In this document: one piece after another, positions 1 to 12,343 of the stretch | Layout: each line of letters begins with the position of its first letter | Numbering within the stretch: the first letter of the stretch is position 1 | Source of the DNA: Halichondria panicea | Taxonomy: Eukaryota > Porifera > Demospongiae > Suberitida > Halichondriidae | Direction of reading: 5' to 3' | Length of the DNA stretch: 64,000 nucleotides | NCBI RefSeq assembly: GCF_963675165.1 | Contig: NC_087390.1 | Location: 6,168,319-6,232,318, forward strand | Notes under the pieces: model-generated | Database searches by the model: none | The model's input: only the letters and a program-made list of their open reading frames with translations | Told to the model about the DNA's origin: nothing | Translations under genes and position numbers: made by a program

Positions 1-867
1 AAATAAAAATCCAAGAGAACGTGGCTAGAAGCCTATAGAAGCTGTTAGTGTATCCCTCGAGGCATAACAACAATCAACTAAAATTGTCGTACATAAATAT
101 TTGTAGTTTTTTGTAAAGGAATCATTCACTGCATTACCACAAAACCACCATACAATGTCATGCAATATGTTGCTATGCAAACAAATAGTATAAATACATG
201 TACGTGCATGTAGTATAGTGATGAGCAATGATGGCTTCTAGAACTGGAACCGGGGAGGATTTGAAGAGAATGGTCTATCAACACCTTGTGCTGAGACTTG
301 CATGCTGAACGAAAAATTGTTACGCTAAGAAACCTGCAGATGGTTGACTCGCTCACTGTGGTACATCGGTTTGACCAACGAGTCCGTTCACATTTCTCGT
401 ATAAGCAGCAGGCTTAAACTATCTTTTGTGATCTGTCAGTGTTTGAGGTCCTTTGCAGTACTTCGTACTAACAGTTTCTTCAGCCTTCACACTATATTCA
501 GTGGACAGATTAATAGCTACGTGTATATCATATCTGCTGGTATATGCAAGCTAGTCCCAGCCCATTCTTCACTTCCGATCCTCACCATAATTTGTATGTG
601 AGTTTCCATACCACCAAGAGTAGATCGTGAGAGCATTTACTATAATATTGATACCACCTTATAGCGGGCAATTTTTGAGGGCCTCGCAGATTAGCCATTA
701 ATTTTTGTAGCCCTCAAAAAGTACCCATTTAATATATAAGTGCTGGAAGCTTAGGACTACATGTTGTTTGCATAGCAACATTGTATTGTGGTTTTGTGGT
801 AATGCAGTGCTGATTTAGTATTTTGCAAGGTCTATGCAAACAGCTGTAGAGCACAGCTGGGGGAGTT

Positions 868-1141
868 AGAGCACGGTTGGTGGTCAAAATAATTGATTTT
901 TAAGCCATAGAATTTTATAATAGCTACAACTGCTCCATGGTTGCAATGGAGTACAGCTAAGTGATTCTATAAGCTTCTAGCAATGCTATATCTTGCTATA
1001 TATATTAATTAGAGCATGGTTGGTGGTCAAAATAATTGATTTTTAAGCCATAGAATTTTATAATAGCTACAACTGCTCCATGGTTGCAATGGAGTACAGC
1101 TAAGTGATTCTATAAGCTTCTAGCAATGCTATATCTTGCTA
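868..1141. repeat. Two-copy direct tandem duplication
   Basis: A unit of about 130 bases beginning AGAGCAYGGTTGGTGG occurs at 868 and again at 1011, nearly base for base the same. A short AT-rich spacer separates the copies. Near identity suggests a recent duplication. No coding content is seen. Confidence 0.8.
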
Positions 1142-1261
1142 ACAAAGGCGTTTATTCTTGAGTAAAGGCTAGTTTTGCTTATACCATGTACCAGTATGTT
1201 GCAGTCTCTCCAGAATCAGGAATAGCAAAATCTTTTCATGCTATTCTACTTAGTAGTTATA

Positions 1262-1425
1262 GCTCTACAGTAGACTCTCACTATTCCGGCTCTCTGAAGT
1301 ACGGCCACCTCGATATACCGGCCATTTGGCTTGGCACGGAATGCTAGCTATATGTTTACTGCACAAAACTCACCCTGAAGTACGGCCACCTCGCTATTCC
1401 CTTACCGGCCAGTGCTGGCTGTCCC
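1262..1425. mobile_element. MITE-like fragment with TACGGCCACCTCG repeats
   Basis: Two direct occurrences of GAAGTACGGCCACCTCG lie near 1297 and 1376, each followed by an ACCGGCCA-type motif. This resembles the terminal parts of a non-autonomous Tc1/mariner or pogo-like element. Boundaries and target duplication are not clear, so the class is a guess. Confidence 0.35.
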
Positions 1426-3062
1426 AAACAAGGTTTTCAATGTAATTTTATACGTATATTACGGCCGGATATGACGTTTTGGGTGTGGTTTAGCAATTAT
1501 ACTTAAATAGAGAACGTTTTGGGTGTGGTTTAGCAAATAAAATTGGATTACACTTAAATAGAGAACAGAATGATTCATTATCCTCGAGACAAGAACTGCA
1601 AAAGTAGTCATTAGATTCGAGGTAAGGTTGTTTTTAAGCAGCGGCTATTTCCTGAGCTATATACAGCCAAAAAACTGAAAGATCGTAGTACCGTATGGCT
1701 GGTTATTTTCGTATGATGGAAATTCTCACATTTTTCATATTGTAGAGCATCATACGAAAATTAGAGCATCAAAATTGTTCCACCACAATTGGGCAGTGCA
1801 AACAAAAATTTCCGCCAACAAAAATTACCTGCTATACAGTAGCTATTTCAGTTGATTTTATTTAGAACCTTGTTGACGCAAGTCATCTGTATACACATGC
1901 ACCTGCTCCACAGCAGTGGAAATTGCAGAACACCAGTACATGGTCATGCATGGACAGACGCATAATCTGATTAGTGTATACTACAGAATATTTTGTGGAG
2001 GAGGAAAAACTTTTGCATATGAGCCAAATCAGCAAATCTAACTATTGCGTTCTGGCAAGTAATAATTACGATTTTATTTTGCAGAGTGATCAACACTCGC
2101 AAAGTTTGCATGTTAGATGCAAACAGTACGTACTAGAATAAGGTACTAGACAAATACCCACCTTTACAGCTAATACTAGGCCTACACTGAGTGACAGTCT
2201 GTTGCAACTTACCTCTCTTGCAACAGCGGAGCATAAACTTCTAATCAGTCAGGGGTGGATCCAGGAAATTTACTGGTGAGGCCTATTGTTACTATTTCCA
2301 GGTGCCTCTGGATAACTGACCTGAAAAGAGTAATATATACCCGTTAGGCGTATGACTTTAGTTTGTTGCACAATGTTCGCGGAATGACTGCTTACCGGAG
2401 CCACGCCTTTAAATGGTTATAGCAGATAATCTAATTAAAGAACAATAATTTTTGTGAGACGTTGCCAATGGCTCTGCATGCATGGTACATGTAAACGAAA
2501 TCCGCGAAAATTAAGCCCCTCGAAAATTTCGCGCTATACGATATGTGACAAAATGTGGATCCTAGCCTCGAGGCTACGGCCGGGCCTTTCATGCGGAATG
2601 AGGTCACGTGAAAAAAATACGGAAGTACTAATGTACGTGTGACGTACACGCAGACCAGTGCCGCACAAAAGGCACAAAAATATAAGCTATGGTGCTAGTG
2701 CAAATGATGCACATAGCCATTACATATATAATATATTATAGCTGTAGTATTGGTCAGCACAGGTTTGCCTCTGGATCTTCTCCACTCATGCATGCCGCGG
2801 CAGAACTGTATGGACACTGACAGGAATGGAATATATTCAGATTGTGAAAACAGCACCAGAAGACTAGTTAACATTTTTTACAAACATTAATAATTATTTT
2901 GATGCAGAATAAGATATTAATCTCCCCGACCGAACAACAGAATACGAATCTCACAGAGACTGAGTAAAACACACTAGCTAAAAATGAGGAGGTTTATTTG
3001 TCTCTAAGAGACCCTCGCTAGCTATAATTATGAGTCATAATTTATGACATCAAATGATTACA

Positions 3063-6000
3063 TCATGAGTCTAAGGAATAGTCTTTTCTCTTGCGAAGTG
3101 CTTCTATTCTCCTTTTGAGTAAATCTATTTCAGTTTTCTGGTCTTCATTATCTGATTGTAGACTACGAATCTGCAGTGGAGGAAACAAAGAGAATATAAT
3201 CACGATTAGAAAACAAATTTAAGGATTGTAGTACTAATTGACTACTAATGACTACATCTCACGTTACAATTGTTGAGTAGTTACAACTGGAATACCTCCA
3301 CCACCCACCCACACATCCCTCCACCCACACACCACCTCACATATTCCTCCACCCACACTCACTTCTTTAGCTTGCTTCCTCTTCTCCTTCATGAGCTCGT
3401 CTTCTCTCTCCTCCAACTCCTTCACTTGACCCTTGTAGCGGGTCACCTGACTTGTAAGACGGGTTGCCTAGGGGATGGGAAGAGGGGAGCATCAAGGTAC
3501 CAGTCAACACACACCGTATATGCTTAATCAGAGGCCGCAGCTAATAAAATAATGTTTTTTGCTGGCAAAGGAGGCTACAATTTGTGGGAGGCGTTTATTA
3601 GGCAGGCTACTAACACCACAGTAAATTCAACCATCTTTAGTTCACAAATACGGTAATCATAAATTGATTGTACAGTACATGCAGGTAGGGATGTTGGTGT
3701 TAGTGGGTGTGGTCTTGTATAGTGGGTGTGTTCTGGTATCTCTACGTTATACTCACTGTTCCCTCCAGTCGTGATTTCTCTGCGTCTGATATCTGTAGCT
3801 TGGTCTTGTACTCGCTCACCATTCTCGTGCTCACCTCTGCGTGGGCGTGTGTGAGGGTGTGGAGGGGGCAGTCAATTAAGTACTTCACAGACTGAAACAT
3901 AGATTCTAGCACTGTTACAATACTGACTTATTAAGAGAGGCATTTCAAGGGCTGCACAATTCTCAAGACTCAAGTTATGTATCCAAACCATTATTTTCAT
4001 CACCAAGGCAATAATTATACGTAAAGAAACTCACGGACTATGTCCTTTGGTGTTTGGTCGCCCAGCACTGACCCACTCTTCATGGAGGCAATCTCATCCT
4101 TCAGCTCTTGTATCTCTTTCTGTAACTCTTCTCTCTCCTCTGGGTCTAGCTCTGAGGCAAAGAAACAACCAAACAGTAACAAAACAAAAAACTGACAATT
4201 ACATCTGCATGGACGTGGTCATAAAGTATGGTATAATTATTATCAAAATAACGCAAACTTTAATGAGCTGAATGCACTATTTGGCTTCGAAATAGGATCA
4301 TTTTAACTTGAGATAAAAAAGAGGAGCCAAAGAAAAAGACGGGGAAACTATCAAAGAAAAGTACGAGGACATCCAAGAGCTCAATAAAACCAAACCTATC
4401 TGTACCCGTAATCCTGTTAAAGCTAACTAGACACAGTGTAGAGGGAGTGGTGAGGAAGTGTGATCATTACCTGGCCTTTTTCTCAGCTGCTCTTCTTCAT
4501 CAGCTTCATCAGTTGGTATGTGGAGACCTGCCCTCTCTAGGAATTGGTCTCTGTGGTCTATCTGTCTCTTGAGGCTCTCAATATCTGAGGCTTGTGCTTC
4601 ACCGTGGTGACGTTGGTGATGAACAGTCTGTGTGCGTGTATGTGGGCGTGTATGTGGGCGGGCATCATACGTGTGTTGGCACGAATATACATGTAGTAAT
4701 AAGTACATTACGTCAACCATAACATGAACTTACAGATTGTTCTCTCTGAAGGTCTGCAGTGACTTCCATTAGATCCTGTCTCAAGTCCTCCAGTCTGTGG
4801 AGCAATGGAGGCAAACATGTGATATATTACTGGCAATATATCAGGTTTATATACAATGTATGTGTGCAGTTACCAAATTGGCTAAATTATAGCAAAGCTA
4901 TGAAAGCCTTTGTTTTTGTTAAAATTGGTGGATTTCGACTAATCAGAACTTGCATCTAAGCACACCATTGGAAAGGTCATTCTGAATGCATCAATAAGAT
5001 TTTTAAATGGACGATCTGAACGTAATCGACAGGATCCAGAGACACCTCTAACTCTAGACACAGCTAGAACTTGTACCTGTCTTTAAGCACCTCCACTTGA
5101 TACACAAGAGCAGTCTTCTCATTGTAGAGCTGAGCATTGGCCAGCATGGAGTCTCTGTACTTACTGTCAGCATCGTGATACTTCTCCTGTGTGTGTGTGT
5201 GTGGGCGTGTGTGGGGGTGTATGTTGGGGGGGGTGTGGCTCACCTGCCACAGTCGAATAGCGTCCAGACCATTTGATAAACTAGGACTACCCGTGCTTCC
5301 CTCTCTGTCGGTGGATGCCTGGGGAGGATAGGGTAAAGATCATCAAATGGACAAACGCAAATATCAAACAGTGTATAACAAGGTGGTGGGTGATGATCTT
5401 TACCCGATGTGACTTTTTCCCTCCTAGGCCAGCACTTGAATCCTGAGAGGAACGAACAAGCACATTCAATAAATTACACACAAGACGTGATTGTGATTGT
5501 ACCGGAAGGTTTTCCATATAAATAGAAACAGTAATATTGAAGTAGAGCTAGTAAGTTACGAACCTTGTACTTATTTCTGGTGTGGGTTTCATTCTCTTCA
5601 TCTGAGAACTTGTCCTGATCTTCCTTCATCTTCTGCTCGTATATTGTCTTGGCCTCCGATTCACGCCGTCTCTCATCCTCAAACTGTTTGTTGGCCTGGT
5701 GTGTGTGTGGTGTGTGGGTGTGTGTGGTGTGTGGGTGTGTGTGTGTGGGTGTGTGTGTGTGTGAGTGTGGGTGTGTGTATAGACTTTTAACCGTACATAC
5801 AGTTACAATGGCGATTAGGGACCTATTTTAAATGCTCATAGTTTTGATCCGCTAAAGCATAATGCATATTTAAAAAACAGTAAGCTTATAGATCTGTGAC
5901 TATTTACACAGGCTAATCTTATTTTGTGTAGAACAATTCAGTACTAAAATAATCACTAAAAAAGACATGCTTGTAATAATAATTATTAGTAACACTTAAA

Positions 6001-6193
6001 ATCCTACTTTTTTGTGCATATCGTTGAGAGCAGTTCCTTCATCCACACTTAGGTCTTTCTTTTTCTTTAGCGTACTACTTCGACTACGTGGCAACGTACT
6101 TTGACCTGATGATGAGACTGATCGTCGTGGCGATGTGACATTGGTGCTCGAAGTGCCACTAGTGGATATCGATCGTTGAGGGGAGGAGCTCAT
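3063..6193 (-). CDS. LRRFIP: LRRFIP1/2-type coiled-coil protein
   Basis: Eleven exons (about 6193-6008, 5695-5564, 5442-5404, 5318-5244, 5186-5077, 4794-4734, 4627-4471, 4151-4035, 3836-3757, 3467-3363, 3170-3063) join in phase to 389 residues. After a Ser/Arg/Thr-rich start (MSSSPQRSIS) comes a long acidic and basic coiled coil. The segments NEKTALVYQVEVLKD, ISEYK-like VSEYKTKLQ and a C-terminal LLKRRIEALRKRK correspond in order to the conserved coiled coil of vertebrate LRRFIP1/2. Those proteins bind the leucine-rich repeats of Flightless-I and act in TLR and Wnt signalling. That role is family knowledge, not visible here. The ATG at 6193 is the first in frame and follows an AT-rich 5' flank. 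The last exon ends at a TGA at 3063-3065. LRRFIP1 and LRRFIP2 cannot be told apart in a sponge-grade lineage. Confidence 0.85.
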
Positions 6194-7560
6194 CTTGTGA
6201 GGGTGTGAGGGTGTGTGATATGTGGAGATGATTCAACTACAGGGAAAGAAATAGAAATGATGGTTTCGGGAGGTCACAACTTCACTAAAAAGCAATCAAT
6301 ATCACAACTAAGAGATGCATTCTGTAGCTCTAGACAAGGCCTATCACATGACATGCTCAGATCAAAGTTCTGGAGGAATAAATATGCTCTACAGTTGACG
6401 AAGTACAATGGACTATAATAATTATACACAGAGCCTTGTACATTATTCTTTCTACAAGGTATTATACATGATTGTATGCAAACACACACAAGTGGTGGTC
6501 CTGCCATACAAAGCACTAGAGGTCAACTTGGCACAAACAAACGGCCAGACAGACAATCACTGACACAAGGAATGTCTGGGACACAGAACACACAATACAG
6601 TGATGTGCCACTCAGAACTGGTGAAGTGATGGCCATTTTAATCACACAAATTTGCCTTTTTTTTTATAGGCCTAAGAGATGGTTATTTGTGTCTAGAGGT
6701 GGTTAGTACCAACCACCATCACCGACCAGTGTGGGCACATCCCTGACAATATTGCTCAGCACAGAACATACGTGTGAGCAATGGTTGGTTTGTTGGTATG
6801 TACTATGTAATGTTTAGGGCAAGATAAAGTTAATGTCCATGTGTCAGTAAAGTACACAGATTAAGTTACACACTACACACAAGGAAATGGCCTCACAATA
6901 ACTGACAACACACCACAGAGGAAACTGGAGTGGAAGTAGAGTCCTGCTTTCTAGTGGCTAGACTACACTATAATTATTGGTTAAGGTCACACATAATTAT
7001 GTACCAATATGGCAGACAATATGGCAGAGTACAGACTGGCTGCATATTCAAAGCATGTTGTCCATGGTATGAAGAAGCTATCCCCACAAAGATGTGAAAC
7101 CTAGATGTATATATTCACACCACATAAGGCGGCACTCTTTTAATCATCAACGTATCTTGCAATTGATTACAACTAGGTGTGAAAGGCAATACACGTACAA
7201 AAGAATCAACACAACTCAATCATTGGAAACTTACACAGAAATCACCAACGATAAACTGAACAATTAATAGTAACACACACCTGGATACAGTCTAGTAGCT
7301 ACCAACCCAACCAGCCTGATACTCTACCCACTAGCACTATGGAGAAGGTTATAACTTCTCTCACTAATACTGTTCATTTACAGAGCCTTAAAAACAGTCA
7401 ACACACCTTTTCCACTCTCTAAAGTGCCTCGCACTGGTCGGCTTTGTGAAGGGCTCTCTTGTTTCGTAAGTAAAGAGTATTCACTGAAAATTCAGACTAG
7501 CATAAATTACGCCACCATTTTTACTAGTTCAGCGCGCACGAGATGTATAAACAATGTAAA
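6194..7560. other. Intergenic region with dispersed repeats
   Basis: No gene is visible between LRRFIP and NAA20. A repeat at 6302-6372 is the reverse complement of one found at about 31700, 49534 and 53895 (core AGAGCTACAGAATGCAT). The stretch 6610-6740 resembles 54480-54670 and 38560-38700 (motif CCACACTGGTCGGT). Confidence 0.5.
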
Positions 7561-7584
7561 TCTCCACCTTTATAGCTCCTCCCC

Positions 7585-7679
7585 CACGTGGTCGGCTATA
7601 AATATCAAAAGAGAAGCACTTCACAGCAGCTCTTTAAGTTCACCCCTTCCACTGTATTCTACCAGCCAGCAAAAGAAAG
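7585..7679 (+). promoter_or_regulatory. NAA20 promoter region and 5' leader exon
   Basis: A CACGTG E-box lies near 7574-7579 and an AT-rich TATA-like GCTATAAATAT at about 7597. These precede a leader ending CCAGCAAAAGAAAG at 7679, followed by GTAATAT. The matching acceptor is TTTCAG directly before the ATG at 7748, so a 68-base intron separates leader and coding sequence. The same leader recurs at 18438-18470 and 25093-25124. Confidence 0.55.
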
Positions 7680-7747
7680 GTAATATATACGGGTTCTATA
7701 GACTGAATTAACGTATCAAAATTTAACCCCTTGTGTCCTTATTTCAG

Positions 7748-8418
7748 ATGACGACACTGCGGCAGTTCCGATGCGACGATCTGTTCAAGTTCAACAATGT
7801 GAACCTTGACCCCTTGACGGAGACGTACAACCTTGCCTTCTACCTAATGTACCTCTCAAGGTACGAAAAATCGCACATTTGTGTTGAGTTTGACCATATT
7901 ATGTTGTCATAACTTTGACATACTTCACTAAAATTCATATACCATTGGATTCCTTGCCAGCTAAAAGTTAGCTTTTGCCTCTGCACACACTACACAGGTG
8001 GCCAGAGTACTTCCAAGTGGCTGAGTCACCCACTGGCAAGATAATGGGCTATGTTATGGGCAAGTCAGAGGCCCGAAATAACAAGTCCTCTGATTGGCAC
8101 GGTCATGTGACTGCTATCTCCGTGGGCGAGGAGCATCGCCGCCTCGGAGTTGCCGGGAAGCTAATGCAATTTCTGGAGGATGTTTCAGAGCGTAAAAAGT
8201 GCTATTTCGTCGATCTGTTTGTCCGGGTTTCAAACGTGGTTGCCGTGGCAATGTACAAGAAGATGGGCTATGTGGTGTACCGAACCATGTCAGATTACTA
8301 TACTGGAATGAGCAATGAAGATGCTTATGACATGAGAAGAGCTCTGAGTTGGGACGTCGATAAGATATCGGAAAGAGAGCCAACTCAAGAGGAGATAGCT
8401 GAGCTAGAGGACACTTGA
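7748..8418 (+). CDS. NAA20: NatB N-terminal acetyltransferase catalytic subunit, intact copy
   Basis: Two exons (7748-7860 and 7998-8418) give 177 residues, the normal NAA20 length. The start MTTLRQFRCDDLFKFNN, the WPEYF segment, WHGHVTAISV, the acetyl-CoA-binding RRLGVAGKL motif of the GNAT fold, VDLFVRVSN and AYDMRRALS all match animal NAA20. NatB acetylates co-translationally the N-termini of proteins that start Met-Asp, Met-Glu, Met-Asn or Met-Gln, together with the auxiliary subunit NAA25 on ribosomes (family knowledge). The splice junction falls in the SRW codons with a GT donor and CACAG acceptor. This is the only complete, unaltered copy in the cluster, so it is the likely functional gene. 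Confidence 0.95.
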
Positions 8419-9011
8419 GCACCCATTACTGAATCAAACAATTCATGCATTTATACTTATAGAGTTTTGTATACCGTACAATAATATTATATTGATGTCA
8501 CTGTTATTTTGGATACTTTTGCTTCACTTGTAAGTCTTTGTACATTGTAATCTCTTGAATGCCATAACTGAATTTCGTGGATCCAACTTTAACGATTTTC
8601 CAATTTTCTGAAAGCTTAGAAAGAGGCCTTTCAAATATAAAGTATTTGCCACTGGCCGTATTATTTCCTTGTGTGTTATATTACCAGGAGTTCGTAGGAT
8701 CTTTATGTACTCCTGGTATTACTATTATAAAAGTGGGTACTTCAGCGAATTTTAGCGAATTTGTACCCGCTAATAATAAAACCTAAAAAAATTCAATAAT
8801 GTACTTTGGAAAGAAAATTAATGTTGTTTCCCAAAATAAAGAGGTGTGGTTTCCGGTCTACTGTATTGTACATGTACTTTTGAGAGTATGCTAGCGCTTT
8901 TTTCATCTGTATTTGTCTCCAAATTTTCCATTCAACCGTTATACATCTTTTGACAAATAATTATAATAATAATTATGCTAATGACAAACCTCCAAAATTT
9001 AGTGATTTTAG
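8419..9011. other. NAA20 3' flank, no gene seen
   Basis: The first 50 bases after the stop (TGAATCAAACAATT and following) are shared with the 3' flanks of the partial NAA20 copies at 18158 and 22856, showing that the duplicated unit included downstream DNA. The rest is AT-rich and holds a short inverted pair, ACCAGGAGT/ACTCCTGGT, near 8685-8723. Confidence 0.5.
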
Positions 9012-9374
9012 GTTGAGGCGGGTATTCGAGACTACCAAAATTACCCTGAGATTGTTGTCCCGCCCACTCCTGTGTACGTGAAATTGCGCATGTCCATTGA
9101 AGGCATTGCCCGCTATATACCTGTAAGATTAAGAGCTATCAACAACCCACCCGTTGTGTGGCCCAGATCCAGAAAAAGTGAGATGCAGGCAGCAGTGGAA
9201 GAAAGTGGCCGGTTAATAAATGACTCGACACTAGTCACCGGAGTCCTGGAACTGCCTAGGGCAATACGAAACAGTCTAAGGATTGCATATGGCCCTGTTG
9301 CAAAGAACATGCCCGGTACAGTTGAAGTAGCTTTGCAAGTTGTGATATTATTAAAGCAGAACACTGTGATTTAA
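9012..9374 (+). CDS. Unrecognised single exon or ORF fragment
   Basis: An open frame of 120 codons starts directly after a TTTTAG sequence that is both a splice-acceptor-like site and an in-frame stop, and ends at TAA 9372-9374. The predicted peptide (YIPVRLRAINNPPVVW near the middle, GVLELPRAIRNSLR later) has the mixed composition of a real protein. I do not recognise the family. No ATG begins the frame; the first Met is about 27 residues in. It may be the last exon of an unseen gene or a fragment of a mobile element. Nothing upstream joins it in phase that I can support. Confidence 0.35.
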   Translation, partial: VEAGIRDYQNYPEIVVPPTPVYVKLRMSIEGIARYIPVRLRAINNPPVVWPRSRKSEMQAAVEESGRLINDSTLVTGVLELPRAIRNSLRIAYGPVAKNMPGTVEVALQVVILLKQNTVI

Positions 9375-9441
9375 CAATAAGAGCATCCATAAAAGAAGCA
9401 CAAATTAATAAAGTAGTACATAGTAGTATGTATGTATATAC

Positions 9442-10010
9442 AGTGGCGTAGGAAGCACGGGTGCTCAGGGTGCTGGAGCACCCCCTTATCTCATGCTACC
9501 TTACCTACTTGCTCCATGAAGTTCAGAACAGCTAGCTAGCTAGTAGTCAAGCTAGTAGCTAATAGTTTAATACGGAGCTAGCTAGCTATACTAGCATAGT
9601 TACGTACACAGTACAAAGGTCAGCTAGATGAACCACATCGTAGATATCTCTTATAAAGAGCAAGCACATTGCACATCTTTATGAACCTGATGATGAACTA
9701 GCCTCGATCCCAGGCCGCACTTCCCACTAGGGCGGTGAAGGAGGCTAATGATGAACATGAACCTTATTGTATATTCATACCCACTCTATAGTATATTATA
9801 ATAGCAGAACAATTTATCCAGGTAAACTCACGTAGAATTAATTATTTGGGCAAATTTTGGTACTGATAATTTTATACCAAATTTGCTCAGAATTTATCTC
9901 CGGGAATGTAGAATGCCAAAATTTTCCGGGGGCAAGCCCCCGGACCCCCACATTTTTCAGTGACCTCCAGCCACATCAGCACCCCCTTACAAAAACATCT
10001 TCCTACTCCT
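9442..10010. mobile_element. Non-autonomous element with AGTGGCGTAGGAAG-type end
   Basis: The left end CAGTGGCGTAGGAAG at about 9442 is matched in inverted form by CTTCCTACTCCTCTG near 10000. The G/C-rich blocks GGTGCTGGAGCACCCCC near the left and CAGCACCCCCTTAC near the right are also inverted relatives. The interior is AT-rich with no ORF. It is probably a MITE of about 570 bases; the superfamily is undetermined. Confidence 0.5.
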
Positions 10011-10141
10011 CTGATATATCGCACCATATGATCGCATATGGTGCGATATAGTACGATACCATATGGTCGCACTCTCACCAAGTGGATTACAATATTTTAT
10101 ACAGCGTACATAACAATCTTTCAAAGTTTGTACAATAAGGT

Positions 10142-10735
10142 CTAAATAGTTATGTTGTCCTCATCGTCTGCTTTACCTATCACTGGAACTCCGTCTAACT
10201 TCTTTATAGTTTGGGCACCCTCTTGAGAGCCTGCTCTTTGACATTATTGTTGACATGTATAGCACCTATATACAAGCCGTTTCAATATACTGAAAGCAGT
10301 TTACTCATCAGCTCAATCCCTGAGACTGAACCCAAACATCACATTAGCTTAGCAAGCACATGCAGTATTACCTTTCAGTTTCCAGCCAAAATTATGAAAT
10401 GAGTGTACCGGCTCACTCAATCTGTTAGGTTGCTTATCTCCTCAATGCAGTTGGAGGACAGGGACAGTGTTCTACAGGGGAAGATAACAACAGTAACAAC
10501 AAGTACATTACTATAAAACCATTTATCAGCCAATGGACATTTGAACAATGACTAACCCCTCAACTGTTTATTATTTTTTATATATCCTGTCCCATGTTTG
10601 CGTTGACAATAAAAGAAAGTTTCTTACTCGCAGTTTGCCAGTGTCAGTGACTGTGATGCTCTTCTCAATGGGAGGGAGTGCTAGTTGCATGTACAGGTGT
10701 ATCTTTTTTGGATCTTCACCCAGTTTTTACAGCCT
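10142..10735 (-). pseudogene. Decayed axonemal dynein light chain 1 (DNAL1-like) fragment
   Basis: Read on the minus strand, three pieces resemble the leucine-rich-repeat protein DNAL1 in order. LYMQLALPPIEKS with TGKLR lies near 10700-10630. LSLSSNCIEEISNLT lies near 10478-10432, after an acceptor-like CCCTGTAG. A C-terminus EQALKRVPKL...KKLDGVPVIG ends at a TAG at 10142-10144. DNAL1 is a ciliary outer-arm dynein subunit (family knowledge). The C-terminal piece changes frame between VPKL and KKLDG, as if two bases were added. Another shift precedes the LYMQ part, and the central LRR exons are missing. I therefore call it a pseudogene. The intact parent gene is not in this window. Confidence 0.55.
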
Positions 10736-11264
10736 AGGGAGGGGGGGGGATTTAGGATAGTAAGGTGGGCTTACCACTAACACTTAGTGGGTGGCTCCTT
10801 ACTATCCTGGTGTCCTTTATGCTTTTCTCTTTTGACGGAATGGTAGAGACAAACAATTAACACTAGCTTATGTTTTTAATTGCAGATGCACACAGTCAGA
10901 CTGGCTTAATTAATTACAAATCTTATTGGGAGAAAGCCTCAATCTAAGCCATGTTGCAAGGGTCTAGACTAGAATAGATTCAAGCCTTTCCGTGGCATAT
11001 TAGTTACATATAGATTGATGGAACTGTGACAGTATACTTATATATGTTCTAGACAATGAGCTCACAATAGCCTACACAATAGCCTTAAGGGACAACAACC
11101 TGCATGTGGGTTACTTAATTCCAACTTCCTCACAGATGTACAGTGTGATAATTACTCTGAAACATGATCTCATGTCCCTACAGCGTACAATATTGATGAG
11201 GTTTCCCAAAAGAATAAAGGGAGTGGTTTCCAGTCTAGAGTAGACAAGATACAGAAACAGGTTT

Positions 11265-11731
11265 ACCACTACCCCCCACAACTAGAACACTAACGACCCC
11301 TTCCAATAGCTAGAGCACTAATGACCCCCTCCCATAGCTAGAGCACTAATGACCCCCTCCCATAGCTAGACACTAACGACGCCCACAACTAGAACACTAA
11401 CGACCCCCACAGTTAGAGCACTAACGACCCCCACAACTAGAACACTAACGACCCCCCACAGTTAGAGCACTAACGACCCCCACAACTAGAACACTAACGA
11501 CCCCCCACAGTTAGAGCACTAACGACCCCCACAACTAGAACACTAACGACCCCCCACAGTTAGAGCACTAACGACCCCCCACAGTAGAGCACTAATGACC
11601 CCCACAACTAGAACACTAATGACCCCCCACAGTTAGAGCACTAACGACCCCCCACAGTTAGAGCACTAACGACCCCCACAACTAGAACACTAACGACCCC
11701 CCACAGTTAGAGCACTAACGACCCCCCCACA
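11265..11731. repeat. Minisatellite, about 24-25 bp unit
   Basis: At least 15 tandem units of the form ACTAACGACCCCC alternate between two variants, one with ACAACTAGAAC and one with ACAGTTAGAGC. The alternation suggests the array grew partly as a two-unit (about 49-base) module. No spacer or Cas context exists, so it is not a CRISPR array. Confidence 0.85.
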
Positions 11732-12343
11732 CAGGTTGCCAGTACGTGGAAGTGAGTTGGTGGGAGAGCACAGTTCACTTGAGTATTTACACGATGACGA
11801 TGCTATTTATCAGGCTAAGATACATGTCGGTATTTTAATACCGATAGAATACATACGCAAGCGAGGTATACGGTAGTGTGCACGTGTGTGTGTGTGTGTG
11901 TTGTGTTCAAGGATCAATGAAGTGCAAGTAAGAGTTCTATAGGCTTCTAGCCACGTTTCTTGGATTTTGATACGTGGATTTGCAAAATAATACTTCGTTC
12001 TTGAGTTATGCCTACTTGGAATGCCATTGCAGCCTTTTCAGGAGTGCGTAGAAAACTTGTCCATGGAGTGTTGCTACTCTACTTAGTATAGTTAGCTCTG
12101 CACTAGAACGCTAGCTATTGGTAGCTGCATAAGAGAAGAGAGCTGCTAATTTTAGACTTTGAACTTTTGTCTGGCATCCTTTATAGCAACAATTATGGTC
12201 GACTTTTTGAGTTTCCCTGCAAAATTAATGCAAAAAATGTTCATCATGATATCATGTGTGTATTAACAATAGCTAGTAGCTTTATATTATGTAGCTATGA
12301 CACATCCACCAAGGCATCAGCACCCGCGGTGCTTTCATTTTGG

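Larger units (their letters stand above)
1..3062. other. Repeat-rich non-coding stretch
   Basis: I see no convincing gene here. Short ORFs at 126-601 and 2431-2649 lack domain motifs and fit no exon structure I could support. The stretch holds dispersed repeat pieces. One is at 1-60 and recurs reversed at about 11920-12020 and direct at about 40975-41070. There is also a tandem duplication at 868-1141, a palindromic element around 1262-1425, and pieces of the family ending in CGCTATACGGTA-like termini near 655-720, 1690-1850 and 2340-2560. Confidence 0.5.

Noticed and set aside
344-601. 85-codon ORF near the left edge
   Set aside because: No domain, no splice context, no conserved motif; chance ORF in repeat-rich DNA.
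11265-11731. Possible CRISPR-like array
   Set aside because: Directly adjoining 24-25 base units without spacers, in a eukaryotic setting; a minisatellite fits better.
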